This document shows positions 19,497 through 29,804 of a stretch of DNA of 64,000 nt, piece after piece. Below the pieces are notes generated by a model that made no database searches, was not told where the DNA came from, and saw nothing but the letters and a program-made list of their open reading frames with translations. This DNA comes from Variovorax sp. WS11 (GTDB lineage: Bacteria; Pseudomonadota; Gammaproteobacteria; Burkholderiales; Burkholderiaceae_C): positions 2,170,001 through 2,234,000 of the forward strand of contig NZ_JAAGOW010000001.1 in assembly GCF_010499245.1 (NCBI RefSeq). Direction: 5' to 3'. Position 1 is the stretch's first letter. Each line of letters begins with the position of its first letter. A program made the position numbers and the translations under genes.

Positions 19497-21910
19497 TCAG
19501 TTCAAGAGGCGTTCGGGATTCGCGTCCAGCTTGGCCAGCGCCTCGCGGGTGGCGCGCACCGTGAGCGTCTCTTCCTCGGCCGGCACCAGCAGCCCCGCCT
19601 GCAGGTAGGAAGCCAGCCGCCCCACCTGAATCAGGAAGCTGCGCCCATCGCTGGAGGCGAACAGGTGCAATTGCTTGCGCTCGCTGCGCCAGACGAACTG
19701 GACCTGGCTCACCCGGTCGTTGTGGTCGAGCATGAACCAGGTGCCCACCTGCAGCTCGTGCGCCCACTGGAGCATGTCCTCGCCGACCTTGTTGCCGGTG
19801 TCGGGCACGATCTCGAGCGAGGCGGCATCCACTCCGAGCAGAAGCTCGATGCTGGCGGCGTCCAGCGGGAGGTCGGTGGCATCGCCCTCGTCGGTGACGA
19901 AGTCCTCGAGGTTGGCCAGGCGCTTGGCCATGGCCTCGATCTTGGCCGGCGGGATGGCCTCGGTCTTGGAGAGGAAGGCATCGGAAAGCGTCGACCCGAT
20001 GGTCTTGATCTGCGCCTCCTGCGGCTCGCCCTCGATGCCCAGCAGGCTCATGCCCTGGCGCAGGCGCTGCAGCAGCTGGGGCAGGTCCTGGATCACGCGG
20101 GCGCGGTCGTTGCGGTTGGGCTTGGCGCTGGCGGCCCACACCAGGTCGGAGGCCGCGCGCTTAAGGGTGACGGTCTGCTCGTCCTGGGCACCGTAGCGCA
20201 GGGCGGCGATGGCCAGCACTTCCGCCCAGATCTTGAACAAGAACTCGCGGATCTCCTCGCGCACCGGCATGTCGTTGAGCATCTTGCGCAGCTCGATGGT
20301 GTACTGGATCGCCATCGTCTCCTTCTGCTCGACCTGCTGCGCCACGCTCATCAGACGCTGGGTGGCGTCGCTCTGCGTCAGGTACTTGTTCAGGAAGGCG
20401 ACGAATTCGTCGAACACCAGCTTGAAGACGCGCTGGCCGGTCTCGGGGTACTGCTCGATCACCTGCACCACGCGCCGGATCTCGCCCTCGAGCGCGCTGC
20501 CCGAGATGGCGGCGGCATCGAAGCCCATCACGCAGGAACCCATGCGGTCGATCAGCATCCGCGCCGGGTGCTGCAGCGTGCCGAAGAACTCCGGCTCGGC
20601 AATCGCCACCCGCAGCACCGGCATCTGCAGGCGCGCGAACCACACGCGCGCCGAGAAAGGGATGCGCTCCTCGGCCAGGATGGCCTGGAACATCAGCGCC
20701 ACGATCTCGACCGTGGCCTTGTCGGCCGTGGTCGGCGCCTTCTTCTTGAGCTCGCTGGTGCGTCGGCGCAACTCGGCGGCGGTCTGATGGATGGCCGTTG
20801 CCTCGTCGCCGACCACGTACTGCGAGGCCATCACCTGGTAGGCCGCCTCGGCGTCGGCAATGGCCGCGGCGAAGGCCGGCGCGCCCGACGCCGACTGGAA
20901 GAAGCCACCGCCTCCGAACCAGTTCTTCTTCTCCGCCCTGGCGGCGGCCGCCGGGCAGGCCCCGGCGAGCAGTGCCTCAGGTCGCCGCCGATCCGGGCCG
21001 TCACGAAGCGCTTGAGATTGAGCAGCACGCCCTGGGCGCGCTGGCGTGCCAACACCAGCGGGGAGCCGCCGGTGGCGACCAGGGTGTCGCCGCCCACCTG
21101 GCCCGGCCCGCGGCCGACGCCGATCGCCGCTGGCGCAAAACTGCCCGGCGGCGCGCCGAAGCCGCCCGGCATGGCGCGGGCCGCGCCGCCGACGCCGGGC
21201 AGGGTGGTGCCGGCCTGCGAGGCGTGCGCGAAGCTGCCGCCCAGCGCCGCTGGCGCCGAATTGACGCTGCCGGTGCGCTTGACAAAGCTCTTGAGGTCGA
21301 TCTCGGGCATCACCCCGCGCTCGATCAGGAAGGCATTGGCATCCTTGTAGGCTGCGACGACCACCTCGACCAGGCGCTGCTGGACGATGTCCTGCACCCG
21401 GGCCCAGGTCTCGCGGCTCAGGCCCACGGCCAGCCACTGGTCGACCAGGGTCCGGGCCAGCGCCTCGGGCTTGAGCACGTCCTTGGCGTCAAGCTCGGCA
21501 GTGCCCTCCAGGTGCTGGATCCGCAGGCGCAGGTCGTTGAGCTCGAACTGGGCCTTGTCCTGGATCGACTGCGCCAGGCGAGAGGACAGGATGCTGGTCT
21601 CCACCACCTCGTCGCCGATCAGCTCCAGGCGCAGGCCACCCGTTGGGCCGCCTTGCGTGCTGCCCCCCAGCGCCTTGCGCCACGCGGTCCGCGACATCGG
21701 CACCCAGTTGGAGCCCTGGGCCTGAAAGGCCAGGTAGTCGTCGCGATGCTGCTGCATGTCGCGCGCGCTGGCGGTCATCCCGGCCAGCGCCGCGAGACGT
21801 TCGCGCACTGCATTGGCGACCGGGACGATCGCTCCTTCGGTGGCGGCGACGAAGCGCTCACGGGTCTCGCGGGCGAGCTGCTGGGAGGAGGCGGGGGACC
21901 GCGAGATCAT
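19497..21910 (-). pseudogene. DUF1631 family protein, interrupted by a frameshift
   Basis: The first part (21910 to about 20975, MISRSPASSQQL...FVTARIGGDLR) and the second (about 20975 to 19497, ALLAGACPAAA...LDANPERLLN) are in different frames. Adding one base at about 20971-20981 joins them into a roughly 800-residue protein, the size expected for DUF1631. The second part holds the conserved ARVWFARLQMPVLRVAIAEP and HPARMLIDRMGS segments. Function unknown; the protein is large, mostly helical and has no signal peptide. As with dprA, a sequence error is as likely as true loss. Confidence 0.82.
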
Positions 21911-22017
21911 GGGAAGGGCGAGGACGGCAATTAATACGTTTCAACAAGTCCGAGCTTGCATCGCGAAGCGTAACCGCACAAGGGTACCGGATGCTGCTCG
22001 GCAACCCGAATCCGCAG

Positions 22018-22040
22018 CGGCAGGGGCAAGCCCCGTGCCG
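22018..22040 (-). terminator. Hairpin immediately after secF
   Basis: CGGCA-GGGGC and GCCCC-G-TGCCG form a 10-bp stem with one bulged base and a two-base gap, ending 2 bases past the secF stop. No T run follows. Likely an mRNA 3' end or weak terminator for yajC-secDF. Confidence 0.45.
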
Positions 22041-22041
22041 T

Positions 22042-22992
22042 TCACACCGTGGCGCCGGCGTTCGGATCGTCCGGATCGCCCTGCTTGGGGGTTGCCTTGA
22101 CCAGGTCCTCGCGCTTCACGCCCAGCCACATCGCGATCGCCGCCGCGACGAAGGCGGATGAATAGATGCCGAACAGGATGCCGATGGTCAGGGCCAGCGC
22201 GAAGTAGTGCAGCGTCGGGCCGCCGAAGAAGAACATCGACAACACCACCAGCTGGGTGGAGCCGTGGGTGATGATGGTGCGGCTGATGGTGGAAGTAATG
22301 GCGTTGTCGATCACCTCGCGGGTCGACATCTTGCGGTAGCGCCGGAAGTTCTCGCGCACCCGGTCGAAAATCACGACCGACTCGTTGACCGAGTAGCCCA
22401 GCACCGCCAGCACCGCCGCCAGCACCGCCAGCGAGAACTCCCACTGGAAGAAGGCGAAGAAGCCCAGGATGATGATCACGTCGTGCAGGTTGGCCAGAAC
22501 CGTGGCCAGCGCAAACTTCCACTCGAAGCGGAAGGCCAGGTAGATCATGATGCCGACCACCACCATGCCCAGCGCCTTGAGGCCGTTGGTGGTGAGCTCC
22601 TCGCCCACCTGCGGGCCGACGAACTCGTTGCCGCGCAGGTTGGCGCTGGCGTCGACCGCCTTGAGCGCCGCCATCACCTGCTCGCTCTGCTGGGCCGAGG
22701 TCTGGCCCTTCTGCACCGGCAGGCGGATCTGGACGTCGCGCGAGGTGCCGTAGTTCTGCACCTGCACGTCGGCATAGCCGAGCTTGGCGATGGTCTCGCG
22801 CACCTTGCCGACGTCGACCGACTGCTGATAGGCGACCTCCATGACGGTGCCGCCGGTGAACTCCACCGACAGGTGCAGCCCGCGGTGGAACAGGAAGAAG
22901 ACCGCCAGCAGGAAGGTGAGGACGGAGATCGCGTTCAGCACCAGCGCGTAGCGCATGAACGGGATCGTGCGGTGGATTCGGAAGAACTCCAT
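22042..22992 (-). CDS. secF: Protein translocase subunit SecF
   Basis: 316 residues, six predicted membrane segments and a first periplasmic loop. Typical sequence: LHLSVEFTGGTVMEV in the loop and LGYSVNESVVIFDRVRENFRR between membrane helices. With SecD it uses the proton gradient to help SecYEG export. Directly downstream of secD (15 bases). Confidence 0.97.
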   Translation of the reverse strand: MEFFRIHRTIPFMRYALVLNAISVLTFLLAVFFLFHRGLHLSVEFTGGTVMEVAYQQSVDVGKVRETIAKLGYADVQVQNYGTSRDVQIRLPVQKGQTSAQQSEQVMAALKAVDASANLRGNEFVGPQVGEELTTNGLKALGMVVVGIMIYLAFRFEWKFALATVLANLHDVIIILGFFAFFQWEFSLAVLAAVLAVLGYSVNESVVIFDRVRENFRRYRKMSTREVIDNAITSTISRTIITHGSTQLVVLSMFFFGGPTLHYFALALTIGILFGIYSSAFVAAAIAMWLGVKREDLVKATPKQGDPDDPNAGATV

Positions 22993-23007
22993 GTTTCTTG
23001 TGCTCCC

Positions 23008-24888
23008 TTACTTGGCGCCGGCCGCGGCCTTGTCGGCGTCCGGCTTCCAGACTGTGCCGATGGACAGGCTCTTGAGCTTCTTCTTGCGGCCGTACCAGAG
23101 GTTCACCAGGCCGCGCGAGAAGAACACGGCCGAGAACATGGAGGTAACGATGCCGATGCAGTGCACCACCGCGAAACCGCGCACCGGCCCGGAGCCGAAG
23201 GCCAGCAGCGCGATGCCGGCGATCAGGGTGGTGACGTTGGAGTCCAGGATGGTGCCCCAGGCGCGGTCGTAGCCCGCGTGGATGGCGGCCTGCGGCGAGG
23301 CGCCGTTGCGCAGCTCCTCGCGCACGCGTTCGTTGATCAGCACGTTCGAGTCGATGGCCACACCGATCGCCAGCGCCATGGCCGCGATGCCGGGCAGCGT
23401 GAGCGTGGCCTGCAGCATCGACAGGATGGCCACCAGCAGCAGCAGGTTGACTGCCAGCGCGATCGACGAGAACAGGCCGAACAGCATGTAGTACACGCAC
23501 ATGAACACCATGATCGCGGCGAAGCCGTACATCACGCTGTCGAAGCCCTTCTGGATGTTGTCGGCGCCCAGGCTGGGGCCGATGGTGCGCTCCTGGATGA
23601 TCTCCATCGGCGCGGCCAGCGAGCCGGCGCGCAGCAGCAGCGCGAGGTCGTTGGCCTCCACCACGTTCATCGAGCCCGAGATCTGGAAGCGGTTGCCCAG
23701 CTCGCCGTTGATCGACGGGGCCGTCAGCACCTCGCCCTTGCCCTTCTCGAAGATCAGCATCGCCATGCGCTTGCGGAAGTTCTCGCGGCTGACGTCGCGC
23801 ATGATGCGGCCGCCCTTGGCGTCCATGGTCAGGTCGACCTTGGGCTGCTGGGTCTGGGAGTCGAAGCCGGGTTGGGCGTCGGTCAGGTTCTCGCCGGTCA
23901 CCAGCACCTGCTTCTTGACGATGACGGTGCGGCCTTCGCGGTCGAGGAATTTCTCGGAGCCGAAGGGCACCGGGCCGCTGCCGGTCTCGGCCGCGCGGCC
24001 CTCGGCGGACTCGTCCACCAGGCGCATCTCGAGGGTGGCGGTGCGGCCCAGGATGTCCTTGGCCTTGGCCACGTCCTGCACGCCCGGCAGCTGCACCACG
24101 ATGCGGTCCAGGCCCTGCTGCTGGATCACGGGCTCGGCCACGCCCAGTTCGTTGATCCGGTTGTGCAGCGTGGTGATGTTCTGCTTGAGCGCGGCATCCT
24201 GCAGCCGGCGCGCCGCCTCGGGCTTGATGGTGGCCGTGAGGCGCCACTCGTTGCCTTCCTGGCTGTCGGTGGTCGCCAGGTCGGTGAACTGGTCCTGGAT
24301 CAGTGCCTTGGTCGCCTCCAGGGCGGCGGCGTCGCGGAAGCGCACCTCGATGGTCTGGCCGTTGCGCGTGACCGCGGCGCCGCGGACGTTCTTGTCGCGC
24401 AGGCCCGAGCGCAGGTCGTTGGCGAAGGATTCGGCCTTCTTGTCGATGGCGCCCTTCATGTCGACCTGCAGCAGGAAGTCCACGCCGCCGCGCAGGTCCA
24501 GGCCCAGGTACATGGGGTAGGCGCGCAGCGCGGCCAGCCAGGACGGCGAGCGCGACACCAAATTGAGGGCCACCACGTAGGGCGGATCGTTCGGGTCAGG
24601 CACCAGCGTGCGCTGCAGCACGTCGCGCGCTTTGAGCTGGTCGTCGGTGGTGGCGAAGCGCGCCCGTACCGAGTTGGCGTCGAGCGTGATCAGGTCCGGC
24701 GCGAGGCCGGCCGCCTTCAGCGCTTCCGCCACGCGGCTCTGGGTGCCGGCGTCGATCTTGACGGACGACTTGCCCGAAGACACCTGCACTGCAGGCGCCT
24801 CGCCGAAGAAATTGGGCAGGGCGTAGATCAGCCCCACGAGCAGCACGACGACGATGATCGCGTACTTCCAGACCGGGTAACGGTTCAT
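23008..24888 (-). CDS. secD: Protein translocase subunit SecD
   Basis: 626 residues. N-terminal membrane helix (AIIVVVLLVGLIYALPNFF), large periplasmic domain beginning with LGLDLRGGVDFLLQVD, then five membrane helices with AIGVAIDSNVLINERVREELR. Partner of SecF in late steps of Sec export. About 47 bases downstream of yajC and co-transcribed. Confidence 0.97.
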   Translation of the reverse strand: MNRYPVWKYAIIVVVLLVGLIYALPNFFGEAPAVQVSSGKSSVKIDAGTQSRVAEALKAAGLAPDLITLDANSVRARFATTDDQLKARDVLQRTLVPDPNDPPYVVALNLVSRSPSWLAALRAYPMYLGLDLRGGVDFLLQVDMKGAIDKKAESFANDLRSGLRDKNVRGAAVTRNGQTIEVRFRDAAALEATKALIQDQFTDLATTDSQEGNEWRLTATIKPEAARRLQDAALKQNITTLHNRINELGVAEPVIQQQGLDRIVVQLPGVQDVAKAKDILGRTATLEMRLVDESAEGRAAETGSGPVPFGSEKFLDREGRTVIVKKQVLVTGENLTDAQPGFDSQTQQPKVDLTMDAKGGRIMRDVSRENFRKRMAMLIFEKGKGEVLTAPSINGELGNRFQISGSMNVVEANDLALLLRAGSLAAPMEIIQERTIGPSLGADNIQKGFDSVMYGFAAIMVFMCVYYMLFGLFSSIALAVNLLLLVAILSMLQATLTLPGIAAMALAIGVAIDSNVLINERVREELRNGASPQAAIHAGYDRAWGTILDSNVTTLIAGIALLAFGSGPVRGFAVVHCIGIVTSMFSAVFFSRGLVNLWYGRKKKLKSLSIGTVWKPDADKAAAGAK

Positions 24889-24935
24889 CTAGTCAACCTC
24901 GAAGGACGCGGATGCGCAGCACCCGCGTTATCGCC

Positions 24936-25268
24936 CTACTTAATCGCGCCCTTGGGCAGCACTTGCACGACCGCGCTGCGCTGCAGCTGCACCTCGACGC
25001 CCTTGGCGATCTCGACCGTCAGGTACTGCTCGCCGATCTGCGTGATCTTGCCGAGCAGGCCGCCGGCGGTCGCAACCTCGTCGCCCTTGGCCAGCGCCTC
25101 GATCATGGTGCGCGCCTCCTTCTGGCGCTTCATCTGCGGACGGATCATCACGAAGTACAGCACCACGAACATCAACACCAGCGGCAGCATGCTGCCGAGA
25201 GAGGACATCATGTCGCCACCACCGGCAGCAGCGGGCGCGGTCTGGGCGAAAGCGGAGGAAATGAACAA
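24936..25268 (-). CDS. yajC: Preprotein translocase accessory subunit YajC
   Basis: 110 residues from a TTG start at 25268. TTG is chosen because GGAG lies 6 bases upstream, the product begins MFISSAFAQ, and the length matches YajC; upstream in-frame ATGs would give an unlikely basic extension. One membrane helix (LPLVLMFVVLYFVMIRPQMKR) and the cytoplasmic SH3-like domain (GDEVATAGGLLGKI) are clear. First gene of yajC-secD-secF; the usual queA-tgt pair upstream is replaced by the indolepyruvate oxidoreductase gene. Confidence 0.93.
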   Translation of the reverse strand: MFISSAFAQTAPAAAGGGDMMSSLGSMLPLVLMFVVLYFVMIRPQMKRQKEARTMIEALAKGDEVATAGGLLGKITQIGEQYLTVEIAKGVEVQLQRSAVVQVLPKGAIK

Positions 25269-25415
25269 GGGAGTCTCCAGCAAGAGAGGAAGGTATGAGC
25301 GCGCACCCCGGCGGGGTTCGCGGTTCCGCGCAGCGCATGGCACGGGCCATGGAACAGGCGCACTAAAGCGGGGCCGGGCCCCGCACAGCATCGCGCATTG
25401 TATTCGGCGGCGTCC

Positions 25416-25442
25416 GGCCCGCCGGCGCTAAGCCGGCAGGCC
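25416..25442. terminator. Long GC hairpin between the indolepyruvate oxidoreductase gene and yajC
   Basis: GGCCCGCCGGC, five bases, GCCGGCAGGCC: an 11-bp stem with one mismatch, about 50 bases past the oxidoreductase stop in a 220-base gap. No T run follows. It probably ends or stabilises the upstream transcript. The rest of the gap shows no gene. Confidence 0.45.
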
Positions 25443-25488
25443 GGGCAGGGCTTTCAGGGCCGCCGCGCCGGACGGCCCCGGCGGGAGC

Positions 25489-28400
25489 TCAGGCTGCCGC
25501 TCGGGCGCCCTGTGGGTCGCGCCACTTGGCCATCAGGTCGGCCCAGCGGGTGCGCGCCGCCTTGAGGTTGCGCTCCTTCACATGGCCATAGCCGCGGATC
25601 TGCTCGGGCAGGCTCGCGATCTCCAGGGCCAGCGCATGATTGCCGGCATTCAAGCCGGACAGCAGCTCCTCGATGCTCGCGCGGTACTCGCCGATCAGCG
25701 CGCGCTCGGTCTTGCGTTCCTCGGTGCGGCCGAAGGGATCGAGCGCCGTGCCGCGCAGGCCCTTGAGCTTCGCGAGCAGGCGGAAGCCGGTCAGCATCGC
25801 CGGGCCGAACTTCTGCTTCTGCAGCTCGCCCTTGGCATTGCGGTGGGCAATGATCGGCGGAGCGAGGTGATAGTTGAGCTTGTAGTCGCCCTCGAACATG
25901 CCTTCGACGCGATCGAGGAAGCTGCGGTCGCTGTGCAGGCGCGCGACCTCGTACTCGTCCTTGTAAGCCATCAGCTTGAACAGGTAGCGCGCCACCGTCT
26001 CGGCCAGGCTGGTCTTGCCCAGCGCCGCCTCGGCCTGCTGCACCTTGGCGACGAAGGCCTTGTACTGCCCGGCATAGGCGACGTTCTGGTAAGCCGTGAG
26101 GAACTCGACGCGGCGCGCCACCAGGCTCTCGACCGTGTCACGCTTCTTGAACTCGACGACCTGTCCGGGCGAGACGCGCTTGCGCAAATCTTCCGGCCGC
26201 TGCGCCGCCTGACGGCCCCATTCGAAGGCGGCCTTGTTGTTGTCGATCGCGACCGCATTGAGCTCGATGGCGCGCATCAGCGAAGCATGCTCGAGCGGGA
26301 TCCAGCCCTTCTGCCAGGCATAGCCCAGGATCATCGGATTGACGTAGATGGTGTCGCCCATCAGCGAGGTCGCGGCGGCATCGGCGTCGAAGGCGCCCAG
26401 CCCCGCGGTCCCGACGGCGCGCGCGATCTCGGCGGCACAGGCCTCCTGCGGGTTCTGCCAGTTGGCGTTGCGCACGAAGGACGCAGTGGGGGTGCTGTGG
26501 CTGCTGAGCGCCACGTGCGTGCGGCCCTCGCGCATGCGCGCCATGGTCTCGGCGTTGACGCTGACCAGCGGGTCGCAGGCCAGCACCAGGTCCGCCGCGG
26601 CCGTGCCCACGCGGGTGGTGCGAATATCGTCCTGGGTGTCGCCGATCAGCACATGGCTCCAGGTCGCGCCGCCCTTCTGCGCCAGGCCCGCCGCATCCTG
26701 GGTGACGATGCCCTTGCCCTCGATGTGGGCCGCCATGCCCAGCAGCTGGCCGATGGTGATCACGCCGGTCCCGCCGACGCCGGCGACCACGATGCCCCAG
26801 ACGTTGCCGCCGGCCAGCGAAGGCAGCGCCGGATCGGGCAGTGCGCCCAGTTCGGCCGGCGTGGACGCCTTGTTCTTCGCCTTCTTCTTGAGCTGCCCGC
26901 CTTCCACCGTGACAAAGCTGGGGCAGAAGCCCTTGAGGCAGCTCATGTCCTTGTTGCAGGTGCTCTGGTTGATCGTGCGCTTGCGGCCGAACTCGGTCTC
27001 CAGCGGCTCCACCGACAGGCAGTTGCTCTTCACGCTGCAGTCGCCGCAGCCCTCGCAGACCAGCTCGTTGATGACGACGCGCTTGGCCGGATCGACCGCC
27101 GTGCCGCGCTTGCGGCGGCGGCGCTTCTCGGTGGCGCAGGTCTGGTCGTAGATGATGGCGGTCGTGCCCTTGATCGCCCGGAACTCGCGCTGGATCTCGT
27201 CCAGCTCGTCGCGGTGGCGCACCTTCACGTCCTGGCCGGGCACGTTCACGCCCTCGTACTTCTCGGGCTCGTCGGTCACGATCACAACCTTGACCGCGCC
27301 CTCGGCATGCAGGCTCTCCGCGATCTGCAGCACCGAGTGGCCCTCGGGCCGCTCGCCGACCTGCTGGCCGCCGGTCATGGCGACGGCGTCGTTGTAGAGG
27401 ATCTTGTAGGTGATGTTGACGCCGGCCGCGATGCTCTGGCGGATCGCCAGCAGACCGCTGTGGAAGTAGGTGCCGTCGCCGAGGTTGGCGAAGATGTGCG
27501 GATCGGTCGTGAAGGGCTGCTGGCCCACCCATGGCACGCCCTCGCCGCCCATCTGCGTGAAGCCGATCGTGGAGCGGTCCATCCAGGTCGCCATGAAGTG
27601 GCAGCCGATGCCGCCCATCGCGCGCGAGCCCTCCGGCACCACGGTGCTGGTGTTATGCGGGCAGCCGGAGCAGAACCAGGGCTGGCGCGCGGCATCGGCT
27701 ACGCCGACGGTCTGCGGCGCCGCCATCGCGCGCTCCTTGGCCTCGAGGATGGCGAGCTGGGCGTCGATGCGCGCCGCCATGTCCGCGCCGGCCGCAGCCA
27801 AGATGCCAGTCGTCTTCAGCCGTTTGGCGATGGCCTTGGCGATCAGCGCCGGGTTCAGGTCGGCGTTGGCACGCAGCAGCGTGTGCGCCGTCGGATTGGG
27901 CATCGACCATTCGCCGCCCGAATAGCCCTCGGCCTCATGCACCTCGCCCTCGTCGAACTTGCCGACCACGTTGGGCCGCACGTCGGCGCGCCAGTTGTAG
28001 AGCTCTTCCTTGAGCTGATACTCGATGACCTGGCGCTTTTCCTCCACCACCAGGATCTCCTGCAGGCCGGTGGCGAAGTCGCGCGTGAGCTGCGCTTCGA
28101 GCGGCCACACCACCGCCACCTTGTGCAGCCGGATGCCCAGCTGGCGGCAGGCGGCGTCGTCGAGGCCCAGGTCGATCAGGGCCTGGCGGGTGTCGTTGTA
28201 GGCCTTGCCGCTGGCCATGATGCCGAAGCGGTCGTGGGGCCCTTCGATCACGTTGTGGTTGAGCCGGTTGGCGCGGATGTAGGCCAGCGCGGCATACCAC
28301 TTGTAGTGCATGAGCCGCGCTTCCTGCTCCAGCGCGTGGTCCGGCCAGCGGATGTGCAGGCCGCCGGGCGGCATCTGGAAATCGGTGGGCATCACGATCT

Positions 28401-29094
28401 CGACGCGCTCGGGGTCGATCATCGCGGTGGCGCTCGACTCGACGATCTCCTGGATCGTCTTCATGCCCGACCAGATGCCGGCGAAGCGGCTCATGGCGAA
28501 GGCGTGGATGCCGAGGTCCAGGATCTCCTGCACGTTGGTCGGGAAGAAGACCGGCGTGCCGCAGGCCTTGAAGATGTGGTCGCTCTGGTGCGCCGCGGTC
28601 GAGCTCTTGGAGATGTGGTCGTCGCCGGCCACCGCGATCACGCCGCCCCAGGGCGTGGTGCCGGCCATGTTGGCGTGCTTGAAGACGTCGGAGCAGCGGT
28701 CCACGCCCGGCCCCTTGCCATACCAGATGCCGAACACGCCGTCGTACTTGTTGGTGCCCGGCGGCGCGAAGCCCAGCTGCTGCGTGCCCCATAGCGCGGT
28801 CGCGGCGAGCTCCTCGTTCACGCCCGGCTGGAAGACGATGTGCTGTTCCTTCAGGTACTTGCTGGCCTTCCACAGCGCCTGGTCGTAGCCGCCGAGCGGC
28901 GAGCCGCGGTAGCCGCTGATGAAGCCTGCCGTGTTCTTGCCGGCCTGCTGGTCGCGCAGGCGCTGCAGCATCGGCAGCTTGACCAGGGCCTGGACGCCGC
29001 TCATGAAGGCGCGGCCGTAGTCCAGTGAATATTTGTCGTCGAGCGTGACCGTTTCGAGTGCCTTGCGAATGTGCTCTGGCAGCGGTGCGTTCAT
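25489..29094 (-). CDS. Indolepyruvate ferredoxin oxidoreductase, fused large form
   Basis: 1201 residues from the ATG at 29094, which has GGAG upstream. It decarboxylates aryl pyruvates such as indolepyruvate to the acyl-CoA using thiamine diphosphate, CoA and an iron-sulphur acceptor. The order is pyrimidine-binding domain, TPP domain with CSGCPHNTSTVVPEG (about 476) and GGIGCHFMATWMDR, an 8-Cys ferredoxin-like region (CEGCGDCSVKSNC and CNKDMSCLKGFCP, about 680-720), then the gamma domain (VAGVGGTGVITIGQLLGMAA). This is the fused IorA-IorB-like form common in Proteobacteria. An AsnC-type regulator is divergent from it. Confidence 0.93.
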   Translation of the reverse strand: MNAPLPEHIRKALETVTLDDKYSLDYGRAFMSGVQALVKLPMLQRLRDQQAGKNTAGFISGYRGSPLGGYDQALWKASKYLKEQHIVFQPGVNEELAATALWGTQQLGFAPPGTNKYDGVFGIWYGKGPGVDRCSDVFKHANMAGTTPWGGVIAVAGDDHISKSSTAAHQSDHIFKACGTPVFFPTNVQEILDLGIHAFAMSRFAGIWSGMKTIQEIVESSATAMIDPERVEIVMPTDFQMPPGGLHIRWPDHALEQEARLMHYKWYAALAYIRANRLNHNVIEGPHDRFGIMASGKAYNDTRQALIDLGLDDAACRQLGIRLHKVAVVWPLEAQLTRDFATGLQEILVVEEKRQVIEYQLKEELYNWRADVRPNVVGKFDEGEVHEAEGYSGGEWSMPNPTAHTLLRANADLNPALIAKAIAKRLKTTGILAAAGADMAARIDAQLAILEAKERAMAAPQTVGVADAARQPWFCSGCPHNTSTVVPEGSRAMGGIGCHFMATWMDRSTIGFTQMGGEGVPWVGQQPFTTDPHIFANLGDGTYFHSGLLAIRQSIAAGVNITYKILYNDAVAMTGGQQVGERPEGHSVLQIAESLHAEGAVKVVIVTDEPEKYEGVNVPGQDVKVRHRDELDEIQREFRAIKGTTAIIYDQTCATEKRRRRKRGTAVDPAKRVVINELVCEGCGDCSVKSNCLSVEPLETEFGRKRTINQSTCNKDMSCLKGFCPSFVTVEGGQLKKKAKNKASTPAELGALPDPALPSLAGGNVWGIVVAGVGGTGVITIGQLLGMAAHIEGKGIVTQDAAGLAQKGGATWSHVLIGDTQDDIRTTRVGTAAADLVLACDPLVSVNAETMARMREGRTHVALSSHSTPTASFVRNANWQNPQEACAAEIARAVGTAGLGAFDADAAATSLMGDTIYVNPMILGYAWQKGWIPLEHASLMRAIELNAVAIDNNKAAFEWGRQAAQRPEDLRKRVSPGQVVEFKKRDTVESLVARRVEFLTAYQNVAYAGQYKAFVAKVQQAEAALGKTSLAETVARYLFKLMAYKDEYEVARLHSDRSFLDRVEGMFEGDYKLNYHLAPPIIAHRNAKGELQKQKFGPAMLTGFRLLAKLKGLRGTALDPFGRTEERKTERALIGEYRASIEELLSGLNAGNHALALEIASLPEQIRGYGHVKERNLKAARTRWADLMAKWRDPQGARAAA

Positions 29095-29278
29095 CGTCGT
29101 TGTCTCCGTGGCTGTGCCTTGTGGGCGTGGCGGTTGGTGGGGGGCGAGGCGATCGGGTAGGAACACTCCCCGCAGCCATCATGCTCGCAAAGTGTATGCC
29201 TGGCGCCTTGATAGGTGTTTGCGTTCTTTGCCCATTCAAGCCCCCTTTTTGAAAGGATCTTGCTTAAGATGCCCTCCT

Positions 29279-29767
29279 ATGGAAAGCATTGACAAGTTCG
29301 ACCTCGCCATCCTGCAAGAACTGCAGGCCGATGCGCGGCTCACCAACGCCGAGCTGGCGCAGCGCGTGGGCCTGTCGGCCGCACCATGCTGGCGCCGGGT
29401 GCGCGCGCTGGAGGCAGCCGGCTACATCCGCGGCTACCACGCCGAGATCGATCGCCACAAGATCGGCCTGGGCGTGCTGGCCTTCGTGCGCCTGGACACC
29501 GATCGCGCCACCGGCGAGGTCACGCGCAAGATCGAGGAGGCGATCCGCAAGCTGCCCGAGGTGGTGGCCTGCCACTACATCAGCGGCACCGGCATGTTCG
29601 AGCTGCAGGTGGTGGCCGAGGACCTGGACGGTTTTTCGCGCTTCGCGCTCAACAGCCTGATGCATCTGCCCAACGTGAAGGACCTGCACACCAGCTTCTC
29701 GCTCGGCGAGGTCAAGGCCAGCCGCGCGCTGCCGCTGGGCCATCTGGCGAAGAAGACCAAGACCTAG
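29279..29767 (+). CDS. Lrp/AsnC family transcriptional regulator
   Basis: 162 residues from MESIDKFDLAILQELQ. N-terminal helix-turn-helix (LTNAELAQRVGLSAAPCWRRVRALEAAGYI) and C-terminal ligand/oligomer domain (CHYISGTGMFELQVVAEDLDGF). Divergent from the indolepyruvate oxidoreductase gene over about 180 bases, so it most likely senses an amino or keto acid and controls that gene. The start is clear because the HTH begins at once. Confidence 0.92.
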   Translation: MESIDKFDLAILQELQADARLTNAELAQRVGLSAAPCWRRVRALEAAGYIRGYHAEIDRHKIGLGVLAFVRLDTDRATGEVTRKIEEAIRKLPEVVACHYISGTGMFELQVVAEDLDGFSRFALNSLMHLPNVKDLHTSFSLGEVKASRALPLGHLAKKTKT

Positions 29768-29804
29768 AATCGGCGACCCCTGCCAGCCCAGAAGGACATC
29801 AAGA

